From positions 1-19,754 of the forward strand of contig JAUPVN010000053.1 of the NCBI GenBank assembly GCA_030917025.1: 19,754 bases of DNA, written 5' to 3'. The notes below the pieces were generated by a model. The model did no database searches. It worked only from the letters and a program-made list of their open reading frames with translations, and was not told where the DNA came from. Each line of letters starts with the position of its first letter. The first letter of the stretch is position 1. Positions 1 to 7,271 of this stretch are shown piece after piece. The stretch comes from Patescibacteria group bacterium (lineage in GTDB: Bacteria > Patescibacteriota > Saccharimonadia > Saccharimonadales > CAIOMD01). A program made the position numbers and the translations under genes.

Positions 1-2
1 AA

Positions 3-3000
3 ACAGTAAAAGATATAGAACTAGTCAAAGATGAAATTGCTAGACGTGAAGAAGCTGCTAAAAAAGATGACGATTTTGATGATGCTGCCCCTAACCCTAA
101 CACTCAAACCCCACCAGATACTCCAGATTCTACACCTATTGCCCCAGAGAAACGGCGAAACGTAGGAGAATATGCTGGTGTAGGTTTTGCAGAAGTTGCA
201 AGAGATGTAGAGAGTATCATTTCTGATTATGTGGTTTTGAGAGAACAACAGTATAGGGCTGAGGGTAAAGGCTTTTTAGGAAAAATGTGGCGTGGTGCAA
301 AAAGCACAATAGTTCGACAAAATTTACGAGCTAAATACGCTCAAGAGATTACTGAAGCTGTTAGAAACGGAAGTACATATGAGTTAGAGCTCGCATCATT
401 GCTTAATCCATCTATAGATAGAGGTATGTTATTGCAAAGCTCTAAGGATGCAAACGATGCTATATTACGTCGACTTTCTTTAGGGGTCTTAAGGCCAGAA
501 GATGAGTCTGTTGTTGAAGATGGCGTTACCAACGAGCTAAGATCAAGGATAAAGAACTTTGCATTAAGGTATGCACAAGATTCGTCTTTGGGTGAAGATG
601 ATATTACTGCATTTAGGGAAACCATATTTGACGGGATTGATGGAGTTGATGTCTCTAAATATGGTAACTTATTAACTAGAATTGACGATCTACCAAGATT
701 GCTGAGAGACGTACGAGCTGATTATGCAAGTATGGTTGCCGCTCAGAATGTAGAAGAACAAATAATATTAGAGACAATAGGGAGGGGGCTAGATGAACTT
801 GAGGTTAATGCTGGGAGTTTGGATAATAGCCTAGTAGCAAAGCGTAGATATAGTATTTTTGATAAATTCCAGGGTAGGGGTTTAGGCCGTGGTTTAGGGG
901 ATGTATTAGTTGGTAATGTTGCGATGGGTGGTGTAGCAGGTGTTGCCGCAGCCGGAGTTATTACTGATTTAGGCCGAGGAGTTGCGCTATCTAGTCTTAG
1001 GTCTGCTTTAAGATTTACTACGGCACCAATTATCGCAGGAGCAGCTATGGGTGCTGCATTAGCTTATTCTGATGCAAAGGAAAGAATATCTACGACTAGA
1101 CGACTAGAAGCTATGGGGAATGATGCTTCTGCCCCTGATCTTACTGAAGCTCAACTTGCCGCCATGTCTAGAAAAGAAAGAAAAGCATATAAAAAACAAA
1201 AAAAGTATGCTGAATCTCAAGAAAAGCTTTACGTAAACCGAGAGAATTTGCCCGAAGATGGGCAAGCGAGTAGGTTTATTGAGATTATAAGAAACTATTC
1301 CATTGGAGATAACATGGAATTACCAGTGGGGGTAAGTGCAAAAACAATAAAAGATATTGCATTAACTCTTTCACAGCTTAGACTCATTGATGAAAGATCC
1401 GCAGAAGCAGGTTTGGATTTGTTAAGTTATTCTGATGTAGCCAGCCAAAGGGCTGAGAGAAGCAACTTAACTTTAGAAAGAACTAAATTACAAATAGCTC
1501 TTGAGAAATATTACTTACAACATGGTTACGAGACAGACCCCAACACAGGTAAAACAATGCAAGAAATTATATCTGAGTCAGATGCACAGGGGCGTGAGCT
1601 GAACGAAGAATTAAGTGATATCGAAAAAGATAGCAATAAAGCAAAAAGAATACAGATAGCAAAAAAATTAGCGGTGGGGGCATTGGTTGGTGGTGCAACC
1701 GCAGGGCTTATTGGTGGAGGCCTGCAAGAAGGGCTTGCATTTGTTACTCCTAGAGTAAATGGCTATTTGGAACATATAGTTACGGACTCAGATGGAGCAG
1801 GTGCAAATAATACTTTGTTAGAATCGATTTTTAATGGTGACACTCAAACAGGGTTAAGCGTTCACGATCCTAATAATGTTTTTAAGACACCTGATGGAAA
1901 AGTAAATTTTGAATTACCACAAGGCTATAGTGCGCAGACCGGTGCCGCCCCCAACACTGTAAATATAGTAGATAGTAATGGAGCAACTATAGTATCTGAT
2001 GCGCACTACGACTCTTTGAACGGAAGTTTTGACCAAGCGGCTTTGGTAGAATTCGATAGTGCTGGCTTAAATATTAACGAAACCCCTACACCAAATAGAA
2101 TACCAGGTACTACAATACAAGTAGGTGGTAATGACTTATCTCAAAAACTACAAAGCGGTGAAGTAGCGTTACCTAGTGGTGATTACCATCAGATTTCTTA
2201 TAATGGGTACAATACAAATTTTGAACCAGGTTTACAAGGTGATTTAGATGAGCTTTCTTTGGGTAAGGGTGGAGAATCCGGTTGGTTTAACCAGCAGGGT
2301 GATGTTATTGTAAGTATTAATAATTTAATACCGGGTGGGTCATTTGGGCCAGAAGGCCCAACCGATGTATTGCAGGGCCTCAACGAGGGAAGAGGCCAAA
2401 TATTTATGCAATTAGATCCTCAGGGTAATGGTGTGTTCTTTGATGTTGTTTCTGATGGTAACGGTGGATGGAACGCCGTTATACCTAATGACAATCCGTT
2501 GACTGGATTTTTCGAACAAGGCCCAGACGGTAATTATGTTGGCCCTAAAATGTTTGATTATGAGCATAATTCACTAGCTTTTGTAATAAATGATCCTGAT
2601 GGATCTAGTAGAGCAATAGCTAGTATTGATGGTACCGACGGTGTTGTTACAATAGACACACCACCAACTGAAGAGATTTCCAATGCAGTTACAATAGATG
2701 CTGAGACTTCTGAAGAAATTGACACTATACCAATCATAGCCCCAGGGTTTTATGTAGCAAAAAATGGCAAGATGCCTAAACCCAATGAGAAGCCAATTCC
2801 TATCCCTCCTACACCAAATCCATATAATTTGTATGGGGGGGATTATGGTTATGGGAGTAGTTGGAGGTCAGAATATGAAGAAAAGGTTAGGTTAGAGGTA
2901 TCTCCTCGTTTGTCAGCTGGTGGAGACTTAAGCCTACCAGAAGAATCCGATTGGTTTCGAGCAACTCTTCATGAAGATTTTGGCCAAAAGTATATAGATG

Positions 3001-4361
3001 AAATCGAAAGTATAATTGATTCAGCTCCAGATATAAAAAACTTACCCCCCGAGACAGAAGCTATTGTGGCAATACCTGTTGCGGCCGCAATAGAGCAAGA
3101 AAATATTTATAGAACATTGTCACTTTATTCTGAACAACAAGATGTTGGAGAAAAGGCATTTACCATAGTACTGGGAGTTAATAACATTGAAGGTGACTTT
3201 GATGACCCAACAAAAGCAGCCGCTATTAAAAAAACGCTAGATGAGATTGAAAGGGCTAGGTCTACATTTCCGCATTTAAATATTGTAGTTTTAAGATATG
3301 AGGTGCCAAAAGATAAAAAGAACATCGGTTATATTACCCGCAGACTGTATGACGCCGTGGCTTTATCGGCGGGTGAATTTTCTAAGGGCAATGAAGGCAG
3401 AGATATATTGATGATACGAAACGATGCTGATGCGTTGGGAGTTTCTCCAAACTATATTAATCGAATGCTCAAAGCTCAAAGAGTCATGCCAGAAGCCTTG
3501 GCATTTAGAGGAGAAACGCAATTTGGTAACCAAGAATTCTTTGCGAGCCACCCAGGCGCAGCAGTTACGACAGGTTTTGCTATGATGCTAATATCCAATA
3601 ACGCTTCTGGCGGAGATGTATTCACTGGTGGTGCTAACTTTGCACTCAAGTCATCTGCTTATTGTGCTATGAGAGGAATGGGGCCAGAACAATCAGGAAG
3701 GGGCGGCTCTGATGATGTAGGTTTGGGTCGTAGACTAAAAGCAGCTACTGGTAATAGGGTTACAGAATCAGGTATAGAGAGCCATAATTATACTAGTGGT
3801 AATTTGCATGGCAGTGAAGGTCCACATAGCCAAGGTGATGTAAAACCTATGGATGATGAATCGGACCAAGTAGATAGAAAAAAAAGAAATAGGTACCCAG
3901 TTCGATTCGTAGGTGCACAACTTGAAACAAGCACTGAGCGTATTTTAGGCGCGTATATTTCGGGAGGGGGGATACCTACCGAAGATGCTTGGTTAGATTA
4001 TGATGAAGGAGGAAGTATAAAGAACCGTGATGCTAACTTACCAGTAAATATCGTTAATGAAACTTTTAAAGAAACGGTTGCAAATAGTAATAGAATAATA
4101 AGTGCATATATTTGCAAAACAGATCTAGCTACTGCGGAATATTTCTGTCTAAGGTATTTTGGTTCTGCAGATAGATTTATTATTCTTCGCGACCCACGGT
4201 CAGGCTTATTATCATTTAGTTTAACACCACGTGGTGAGAGTTTTATCCAAGAATTGATAGCCCGTAGAGAATCTGCGTTATCAGTTGGCAACGGAATTTT
4301 GGCTAGAAATCTAAGAGATTTTAGTGGTAGGGCTGTTAAATACACGAGGCCAAGAAGTTAA
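3..4361 (+). CDS. Giant multidomain protein with C-terminal GT-A-like glycosyltransferase domain (5' partial)
   Basis: The frame is open from nt 3, so the GTG at 231 is only an internal codon and the true start lies upstream. At least 1452 residues are visible. In order: a charged N-terminal part with a Pro/Thr-rich linker (about nt 84-155); a charged helical region; Gly/Ala-rich hydrophobic segments at about 904-960 and 1017-1066; a Lys-rich stretch (about 1164-1230); another Gly-rich hydrophobic segment (about 1663-1750); a long Gly/Asn/Asp-rich region (about 1790-2720); a Pro-rich linker (about 2774-2860). A region at about 3050-3760 resembles family-2 glycosyltransferases: IPVAAAIEQENIYRTL at its start, NDAD at 3420-3431 as a DxD-type metal site, then TGGANFAL and SDDVGLGRRL in place of the usual GGN-A and ED-RR motifs. 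It ends with an unassigned tail of about 200 residues. Membrane anchoring is inferred from the hydrophobic segments. The domain call is by motif only; sugar and acceptor are unknown. Confidence 0.7.
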   Translation, partial: TVKDIELVKDEIARREEAAKKDDDFDDAAPNPNTQTPPDTPDSTPIAPEKRRNVGEYAGVGFAEVARDVESIISDYVVLREQQYRAEGKGFLGKMWRGAKSTIVRQNLRAKYAQEITEAVRNGSTYELELASLLNPSIDRGMLLQSSKDANDAILRRLSLGVLRPEDESVVEDGVTNELRSRIKNFALRYAQDSSLGEDDITAFRETIFDGIDGVDVSKYGNLLTRIDDLPRLLRDVRADYASMVAAQNVEEQIILETIGRGLDELEVNAGSLDNSLVAKRRYSIFDKFQGRGLGRGLGDVLVGNVAMGGVAGVAAAGVITDLGRGVALSSLRSALRFTTAPIIAGAAMGAALAYSDAKERISTTRRLEAMGNDASAPDLTEAQLAAMSRKERKAYKKQKKYAESQEKLYVNRENLPEDGQASRFIEIIRNYSIGDNMELPVGVSAKTIKDIALTLSQLRLIDERSAEAGLDLLSYSDVASQRAERSNLTLERTKLQIALEKYYLQHGYETDPNTGKTMQEIISESDAQGRELNEELSDIEKDSNKAKRIQIAKKLAVGALVGGATAGLIGGGLQEGLAFVTPRVNGYLEHIVTDSDGAGANNTLLESIFNGDTQTGLSVHDPNNVFKTPDGKVNFELPQGYSAQTGAAPNTVNIVDSNGATIVSDAHYDSLNGSFDQAALVEFDSAGLNINETPTPNRIPGTTIQVGGNDLSQKLQSGEVALPSGDYHQISYNGYNTNFEPGLQGDLDELSLGKGGESGWFNQQGDVIVSINNLIPGGSFGPEGPTDVLQGLNEGRGQIFMQLDPQGNGVFFDVVSDGNGGWNAVIPNDNPLTGFFEQGPDGNYVGPKMFDYEHNSLAFVINDPDGSSRAIASIDGTDGVVTIDTPPTEEISNAVTIDAETSEEIDTIPIIAPGFYVAKNGKMPKPNEKPIPIPPTPNPYNLYGGDYGYGSSWRSEYEEKVRLEVSPRLSAGGDLSLPEESDWFRATLHEDFGQKYIDEIESIIDSAPDIKNLPPETEAIVAIPVAAAIEQENIYRTLSLYSEQQDVGEKAFTIVLGVNNIEGDFDDPTKAAAIKKTLDEIERARSTFPHLNIVVLRYEVPKDKKNIGYITRRLYDAVALSAGEFSKGNEGRDILMIRNDADALGVSPNYINRMLKAQRVMPEALAFRGETQFGNQEFFASHPGAAVTTGFAMMLISNNASGGDVFTGGANFALKSSAYCAMRGMGPEQSGRGGSDDVGLGRRLKAATGNRVTESGIESHNYTSGNLHGSEGPHSQGDVKPMDDESDQVDRKKRNRYPVRFVGAQLETSTERILGAYISGGGIPTEDAWLDYDEGGSIKNRDANLPVNIVNETFKETVANSNRIISAYICKTDLATAEYFCLRYFGSADRFIILRDPRSGLLSFSLTPRGESFIQELIARRESALSVGNGILARNLRDFSGRAVKYTRPRS

Positions 4362-4385
4362 TTTAAAAATATAAGGAGTAATATT

Positions 4386-4658
4386 ATGCAAGATAACAAG
4401 TTGTTAGAGATGAAAGAAAGTATAGTTAAGGAATTAGGGCCTTTAGTAACAGATGATAAACTTGAGCCAGAAGAAAGATTTGATTTTTATTATTCTATTG
4501 CTAATTCAACCTTGCAATTCGATCCATTACAAAACGCATTTTCTAGTGCTAAACAAATCGATGATAAAGAGCGCAAAGCTAATTGCTTATTGAAACTTTT
4601 AGAATTAGTTTCAATCATGCAGGAGTCAACAGTAGATAAACAAGATATTAAAAGTTAA
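4386..4658 (+). CDS. Small acidic hypothetical protein (90 aa)
   Basis: I do not recognise this protein. It has 90 residues, is rich in Glu, Asp, Lys and Leu, has no membrane segment, and looks mostly helical (LLKLLELV near the C-terminus). It has one cysteine. The start is supported by AAGGAG at 4373-4378, seven bases before the ATG. It begins 24 bases after the giant glycosyltransferase-like gene with no terminator or promoter visible between them, so the two are probably co-transcribed. A partner or chaperone role for the giant protein would be a guess from position only. Confidence 0.7.
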   Translation: MQDNKLLEMKESIVKELGPLVTDDKLEPEERFDFYYSIANSTLQFDPLQNAFSSAKQIDDKERKANCLLKLLELVSIMQESTVDKQDIKS

Positions 4659-4690
4659 AACAAAGCATAATAATCATAAAGGTGGCACAT

Positions 4691-4996
4691 ATGAGTGACA
4701 ATAACAAATCAATATTAACAGAATTTGCGCAGCGGTTAGTAGATGAGGTATACCCTGATATTACTCCAGAGCTTAAAGATAGAATAGTTCTTGAAATAAC
4801 TGAATTAGCCGAAAAGTATACCCAGGCTGAATTAATAAACAGAATACCCACGGACAAACTAGAAGAATTTGATACTTATATGGATACTAACCCATCACAG
4901 TCAGATGTGATTGCTAAAATACAATCTTACGGTGTTGATACTAGCGACGTTGTGAAAGTTGTATTTCAAAACATTCGTCAAAATTATATTGGGTGA
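4691..4996 (+). CDS. Small helical hypothetical protein, possibly DUF5663-like (101 aa)
   Basis: An acidic, probably all-helical protein of 101 residues. The pattern of two leucine-rich helices around PDITPELKDRIVLEI and IPTDKLEEFDTYM is reminiscent of the DUF5663 proteins I associate with Patescibacteria; this is a weak match from memory. I chose ATG 4691 over the in-frame GTG at 4682 because AAAGGTGG at 4678-4685 sits five bases before the ATG and would overlap the GTG. It is the only gene in the window ending in TGA. It is the third gene of the run that starts with the giant protein and ends 16 bases from the convergent prfA stop codon, with no terminator between them. Confidence 0.65.
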   Translation: MSDNNKSILTEFAQRLVDEVYPDITPELKDRIVLEITELAEKYTQAELINRIPTDKLEEFDTYMDTNPSQSDVIAKIQSYGVDTSDVVKVVFQNIRQNYIG

Positions 4997-5012
4997 ATTC
5001 AGAAATTTAATT

Positions 5013-6053
5013 TTATTCTTGAGTGGCGGCGGTGTGAAGGGCGTCTATAAGGTCTTGAATATCGCCATTAAGGGCGGCAGGGATATTAGAGCGGTTATAA
5101 CCAATGCGGTGATCTGTTATGCGGTCTTGCGGAAAGTTATAAGTGCGTATTTTTTCTGATCTATCGCCACTGCCAATTAGTTTTTTACGCGCGTCAGAAA
5201 GTTCTTGTTGTTCTGTATCTATTTTTTGTTGCAACAATCTGGCGCGCAATACACCCATGGCTTTATCTTTGTTTTTAATTTGCGACTTTTCGTCTTGGCA
5301 GGTTACAACAAGCCCACTAGGCACGTGGGTAATGCGTACGGCGCTATCTGTGGTATTAACGCTTTGGCCACCGTGCCCACTAGAACGGTAAACATCTACC
5401 CGTAAATCGGCCGAGTTTATTTGGACATCGGCTTCTTCTGCCTCTGGCAGAACGGCCACAGTTGCTGTGCTAGTGTGTATTCGGCCTTGGCTTTCTGTAA
5501 CTGGCACTCTTTGTACACGGTGAACGCCGGCTTCGTATTTATACACTCCGTAAGCATCATCTGTATTTATTTTAAATGAAATATCTTTAAATCCGCCGGC
5601 TTCAGAGGGGCTTTCGCTAATGAGTTCTATTTTGTAATTGTTAAGTTCGGCATAACGCACGTACATTTTGTATAAATCGCCTGCAAATAAGCTAGATTCG
5701 TCGCCACCGGCGCCAGCGCGGATTTCAATAATGCAGTTGCGTTCATCGTTGGGGTCTTTAGGGGTTAAAGCTTCGTTAAGCTCCTCTTGTTTAGCGGCAA
5801 TTTGCTCGCTTAAATTTACTGCCTCTACCTGGGCAAGTTCTGCTAGTTCGTCGTCTTTTAAAGATAGTTCTTGGGCTTGTTTTAGCTGTTTTTTTAATGC
5901 ATCTAAAGAGTTATACAAATTAATAGTGTTTTCCAAAAAACTCTGGCGTTTAGCAAGTTTTGGGTAGGCTGGATCACTATAAATGCTAGGATCAGCTAAT
6001 TTAGCCTCAATATCAGCAAGCTCTGATTTAAAATCGTTAATTTTTTGCTCCAT
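5013..6053 (-). CDS. prfA: Peptide chain release factor 1
   Basis: RF1 recognises UAA and UAG in the ribosomal A site and triggers release of the finished protein. The 346 residues match the usual RF1 length (about 355-360). The decoding motif is PVT at residues 184-186, the RF1 PxT type rather than the RF2 SPF type. The catalytic GGQ is at residues 228-230 within SSGHGGQSVNTTDSAVR. The N-terminal 100 residues form the helical domain 1, followed by the conserved RAGAGGDES stretch. RF1 fits the window's stop codons, nearly all TAA or TAG. The gene lies downstream of rpmE on the same strand but is separated from it by about 600 bases and has its own apparent -10 box six bases before the ATG, so it may be transcribed alone. 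No Shine-Dalgarno sequence is visible. Confidence 0.96.
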   Translation of the reverse strand: MEQKINDFKSELADIEAKLADPSIYSDPAYPKLAKRQSFLENTINLYNSLDALKKQLKQAQELSLKDDELAELAQVEAVNLSEQIAAKQEELNEALTPKDPNDERNCIIEIRAGAGGDESSLFAGDLYKMYVRYAELNNYKIELISESPSEAGGFKDISFKINTDDAYGVYKYEAGVHRVQRVPVTESQGRIHTSTATVAVLPEAEEADVQINSADLRVDVYRSSGHGGQSVNTTDSAVRITHVPSGLVVTCQDEKSQIKNKDKAMGVLRARLLQQKIDTEQQELSDARKKLIGSGDRSEKIRTYNFPQDRITDHRIGYNRSNIPAALNGDIQDLIDALHTAATQE

Positions 6054-6059
6054 AGTAAC

Positions 6060-6068
6060 AGTATAACA
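6060..6068 (-). promoter_or_regulatory. Extended -10 promoter of prfA
   Basis: On the minus strand this reads TGTTATACT, a TGn-extended -10 box. Its last base is six bases from the prfA ATG, so the predicted transcript starts at or next to the start codon. No -35 box is seen at 16-18 bases. Confidence 0.5.
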
Positions 6069-6111
6069 TTATAAGTAAATGTCGCTATTTTAATAAATAT
6101 CATACTTATAT

Positions 6112-6132
6112 TTACTTTTGCCGCAAAAGTAA
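6112..6132. repeat. 21-bp perfect palindrome
   Basis: Half-sites TTACTTTTGC and GCAAAAGTAA flank one central C. It lies about 45 bases upstream of the prfA -10 box. As DNA it could be a protein binding site; as RNA it gives a 9-bp hairpin with a CCG loop, without an adjoining T run. The right arm (AAAAGTAAC, 6125-6133) is also complementary to GTTACTTTT at 6205-6213, which permits an alternative longer-range pairing. Confidence 0.6.
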
Positions 6133-6189
6133 CAAAACTCTTTAGCGCTTATTACCATAGTTTATATCTATTAGTAATAATTACATATT

Positions 6190-6252
6190 AAAAAAGAACT
6201 CACTGTTACTTTTAATACTTTAAGAACAGTAACAGCTTTAAACAGCTTTTTT
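6190..6252. terminator. Possible bidirectional weak terminator
   Basis: CTGTTAC (6203-6209) pairs with GTAACAG (6229-6235) across a 19-base loop. On the minus strand a run of six T (6195-6190) follows after seven bases. On the plus strand six T (6247-6252) follow after a small AGCT/AGCT hairpin. The stem is short and the spacing is loose, so the call is tentative. It could end the structured RNA region or separate it from prfA. Confidence 0.3.
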
Positions 6253-6302
6253 ATTAATATATGATAATTATTACAATATCTAAACTAACAAGGTAATACG
6301 AT

Positions 6303-6515
6303 GCTTGTTAAGCGCAGTAGCTAATAAAGACCTTTATCACATTATTTATGTGGTGTTTTTTATGGGAGTCTGAGGGTATTTAACAGCTACCCTTATTAGT
6401 TAGCGTTAAACAAACAACTTGATTTGCAAAAAGCCAAGTCTGGGCCTCCTTAAACATAATAAAGCCCAGACCGACTGCAAGGAGTTCTTTTTGCCGTTTG
6501 TTTGGCTTAACAAGC
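6303..6515 (+). ncRNA. Candidate structured RNA with closing stem and pseudoknot
   Basis: Perfect helices nest in order. P1: GCTTGTTAAGC (6303-6313) with GCTTAACAAGC (6505-6515). Arm A: 6321-6327 with 6393-6399 (CTAATAA/TTATTAG), enclosing hairpins 6336-6342/6348-6354 and 6373-6378/6388-6393. Arm B: CAAACAA (6411-6417) with 6498-6504, directly abutting P1; GCAAAAAG (6426-6433) with 6487-6494; GTCTGGGC (6438-6445) with 6464-6471. The loop bases CTCCTT (6446-6451) can pair with AAGGAG (6479-6484), a pseudoknot. G-T pairs at 6320/6400 and 6337/6353 favour the plus strand. TACAAT at 6272-6277 could be its -10 box. I do not see RNase P, tmRNA, SRP RNA or tRNA hallmarks. One caution: hairpin 6336-6354 is followed by a T run (6356-6361) and could itself be a terminator. 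Confidence 0.45.
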
Positions 6516-6647
6516 TAAGTAGTAAAGGTAGTTATTTCACCCTTAGTGGCTTTGCTTCTTTGGCCATAGAAAAGAAGGAGATGTTTTGGAGGCAAAAGTA
6601 TATAAATACTAAATTATAAAGATATTATTTTTAAAGACACAACTTAA

Positions 6648-7049
6648 CTAGGCGGCTTTATTAGAGGGGGTAGTTTCTTTAGATTTGGCTTTAGGCTCTG
6701 CTACAACTTCTTTTGAGTCTTGTAGTTTTTCATCTGCTTTTACTTTAGCTGGTTTTGATGCAGCTTTTTTGGCACGCTCTATCTTGGCGGCGTGAGCTTT
6801 AGCAGCAGCCTCTTTACGAGCCTTAAAGCGATCTACACGGCCTTCCATATCTAATAGTTTTTCTTGGCCAGTATAAAAGGGGTGGCTATCGCTACTAATA
6901 TGTACATTAACTAAAGGGTACTCTTTGCCATCTGTGTATTTAACCGTTTCTTCTGTTCTTACTGTGCTGCGCGTTAAAATCATAGCGCCAGTATTAAGAT
7001 CTTTAAAAACAACTAAACGATAATCTTTAGCGTGTAAATCTTTCTTCAT
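6648..7049 (-). CDS. rpmE: 50S ribosomal protein L31, type B, with Lys/Ala-rich C-terminal tail
   Basis: A large-subunit protein at the central protuberance, bridging to the 30S head. The first 80 or so residues match type B L31: VVFKDLNTGAMILTRST, then the hallmark SSDSHPFYTGQEKLLDMEGRVDRFKARK. It lacks the zinc-binding cysteines of type A L31, so it should be zinc-independent. With 133 residues it is about 50 longer than usual; the extra C-terminal part is low-complexity Lys/Ala/Glu. The start is supported by AAGGAT on the minus strand (7057-7062), seven bases before the ATG. It has its own promoter and a hairpin-containing leader. prfA lies downstream on the same strand, beyond a long non-coding interval. 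Confidence 0.93.
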   Translation of the reverse strand: MKKDLHAKDYRLVVFKDLNTGAMILTRSTVRTEETVKYTDGKEYPLVNVHISSDSHPFYTGQEKLLDMEGRVDRFKARKEAAAKAHAAKIERAKKAASKPAKVKADEKLQDSKEVVAEPKAKSKETTPSNKAA

Positions 7050-7082
7050 AATTAGTATCCTTATAGCCTGTTAAAAATAGAG

Positions 7083-7119
7083 TTGTTGGTTAGCAGAAGG
7101 CTAAATCTGCAGTCAACAA
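7083..7119 (-). promoter_or_regulatory. Leader hairpin of rpmE mRNA, candidate autoregulatory site
   Basis: In the predicted 80-base rpmE leader, TTGTTG (7083-7088) pairs with CAACAA (7114-7119) outside GCAGA (7093-7097) with TCTGC (7106-7110), a two-part stem with an internal loop. Several bacterial groups have L31 leader RNAs thought to be bound by L31. This one is proposed from position and shape only. Confidence 0.4.
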
Positions 7120-7124
7120 TTATT

Positions 7125-7149
7125 GTATCTGTAAGATTGTAACAGATAC
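7125..7149. promoter_or_regulatory. Operator-like inverted repeat over the rpmE promoter
   Basis: GTATCTGT (7125-7132) and ACAGATAC (7142-7149) form a perfect 8-bp inverted repeat with 17 bases between equivalent positions. It covers the predicted rpmE -10 box and start of transcription, where a bound repressor would block it. As the right arm lies upstream of the predicted transcript, it is better explained as a DNA site than as an RNA hairpin. Confidence 0.4.
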
Positions 7150-7164
7150 CCACCAATAAAGCAA
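7136..7164 (-). promoter_or_regulatory. Promoter of rpmE
   Basis: On the minus strand: TTGCTT (7164-7159), a 17-base spacer, then TACAAT (7141-7136) preceded by TGT, an extended -10 box. A transcript from about 7129 gives an 80-base leader. A second TACAAT on the same strand at 7122-7127 is an alternative. Confidence 0.5.
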
Positions 7165-7207
7165 CACCTGTTATTAGTTGAATTGTTAAACTACGCCAAT
7201 AATATAG

Positions 7208-7236
7208 TTGACAAAATACATATTTTTTGCTATGAT
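7208..7236 (+). promoter_or_regulatory. Sigma70-type promoter of the 319-aa orphan gene
   Basis: TTGACA (7208-7213), a 17-base spacer and TATGAT (7231-7236) preceded by TGC. It is one of the best consensus matches in the window. The predicted transcript starts near 7243, leaving a leader of about 29 A/T-rich bases without a Shine-Dalgarno sequence. Confidence 0.7.
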
Positions 7237-7271
7237 AATACTATTATATAACAATATAAAAAAACAAAAAA

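Larger units (their letters stand above)
6054..6647. other. 594-base non-coding interval between rpmE and prfA, rich in inverted repeats
   Basis: No convincing gene lies here; the small open frames have no recognisable protein or ribosome site. The interval holds, left to right: the prfA -10 box (6060-6068, minus), a 21-bp perfect palindrome (6112-6132), an inverted repeat flanked by A and T runs (6203-6235), a set of nested helices (6303-6515) that looks like a structured RNA, and an A/T-rich stretch (6516-6647). Within that last stretch, TATAAT on the minus strand (6613-6618) with TTGTGT 18 bases upstream is a possible promoter reading toward prfA. Confidence 0.7.

Noticed and set aside
231..233. 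GTG as start of the giant gene
   Set aside because: The same frame is open back to nt 3 with protein-like sequence and no ribosome site precedes the GTG, so it is internal.
4682..4690. GTG start for the 101-aa gene
   Set aside because: The GTG lies within the ribosome-binding sequence that serves ATG 4691.
5668..5967. Plus-strand open frame of 99 residues opposite prfA
   Set aside because: It is antisense to a conserved gene, with Ser/Lys-biased composition typical of a shadow frame.
6419..6619. 66-residue open frame in the rpmE-prfA interval
   Set aside because: It starts on a rare codon without a ribosome site, overlaps the helices of the structured RNA and has no recognisable protein features.
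6054..6647. Known RNA (tmRNA, RNase P RNA, SRP RNA) or a tRNA
   Set aside because: None of their conserved sequence blocks or a T-loop/acceptor arrangement is seen on either strand; a covariance search could overturn this.
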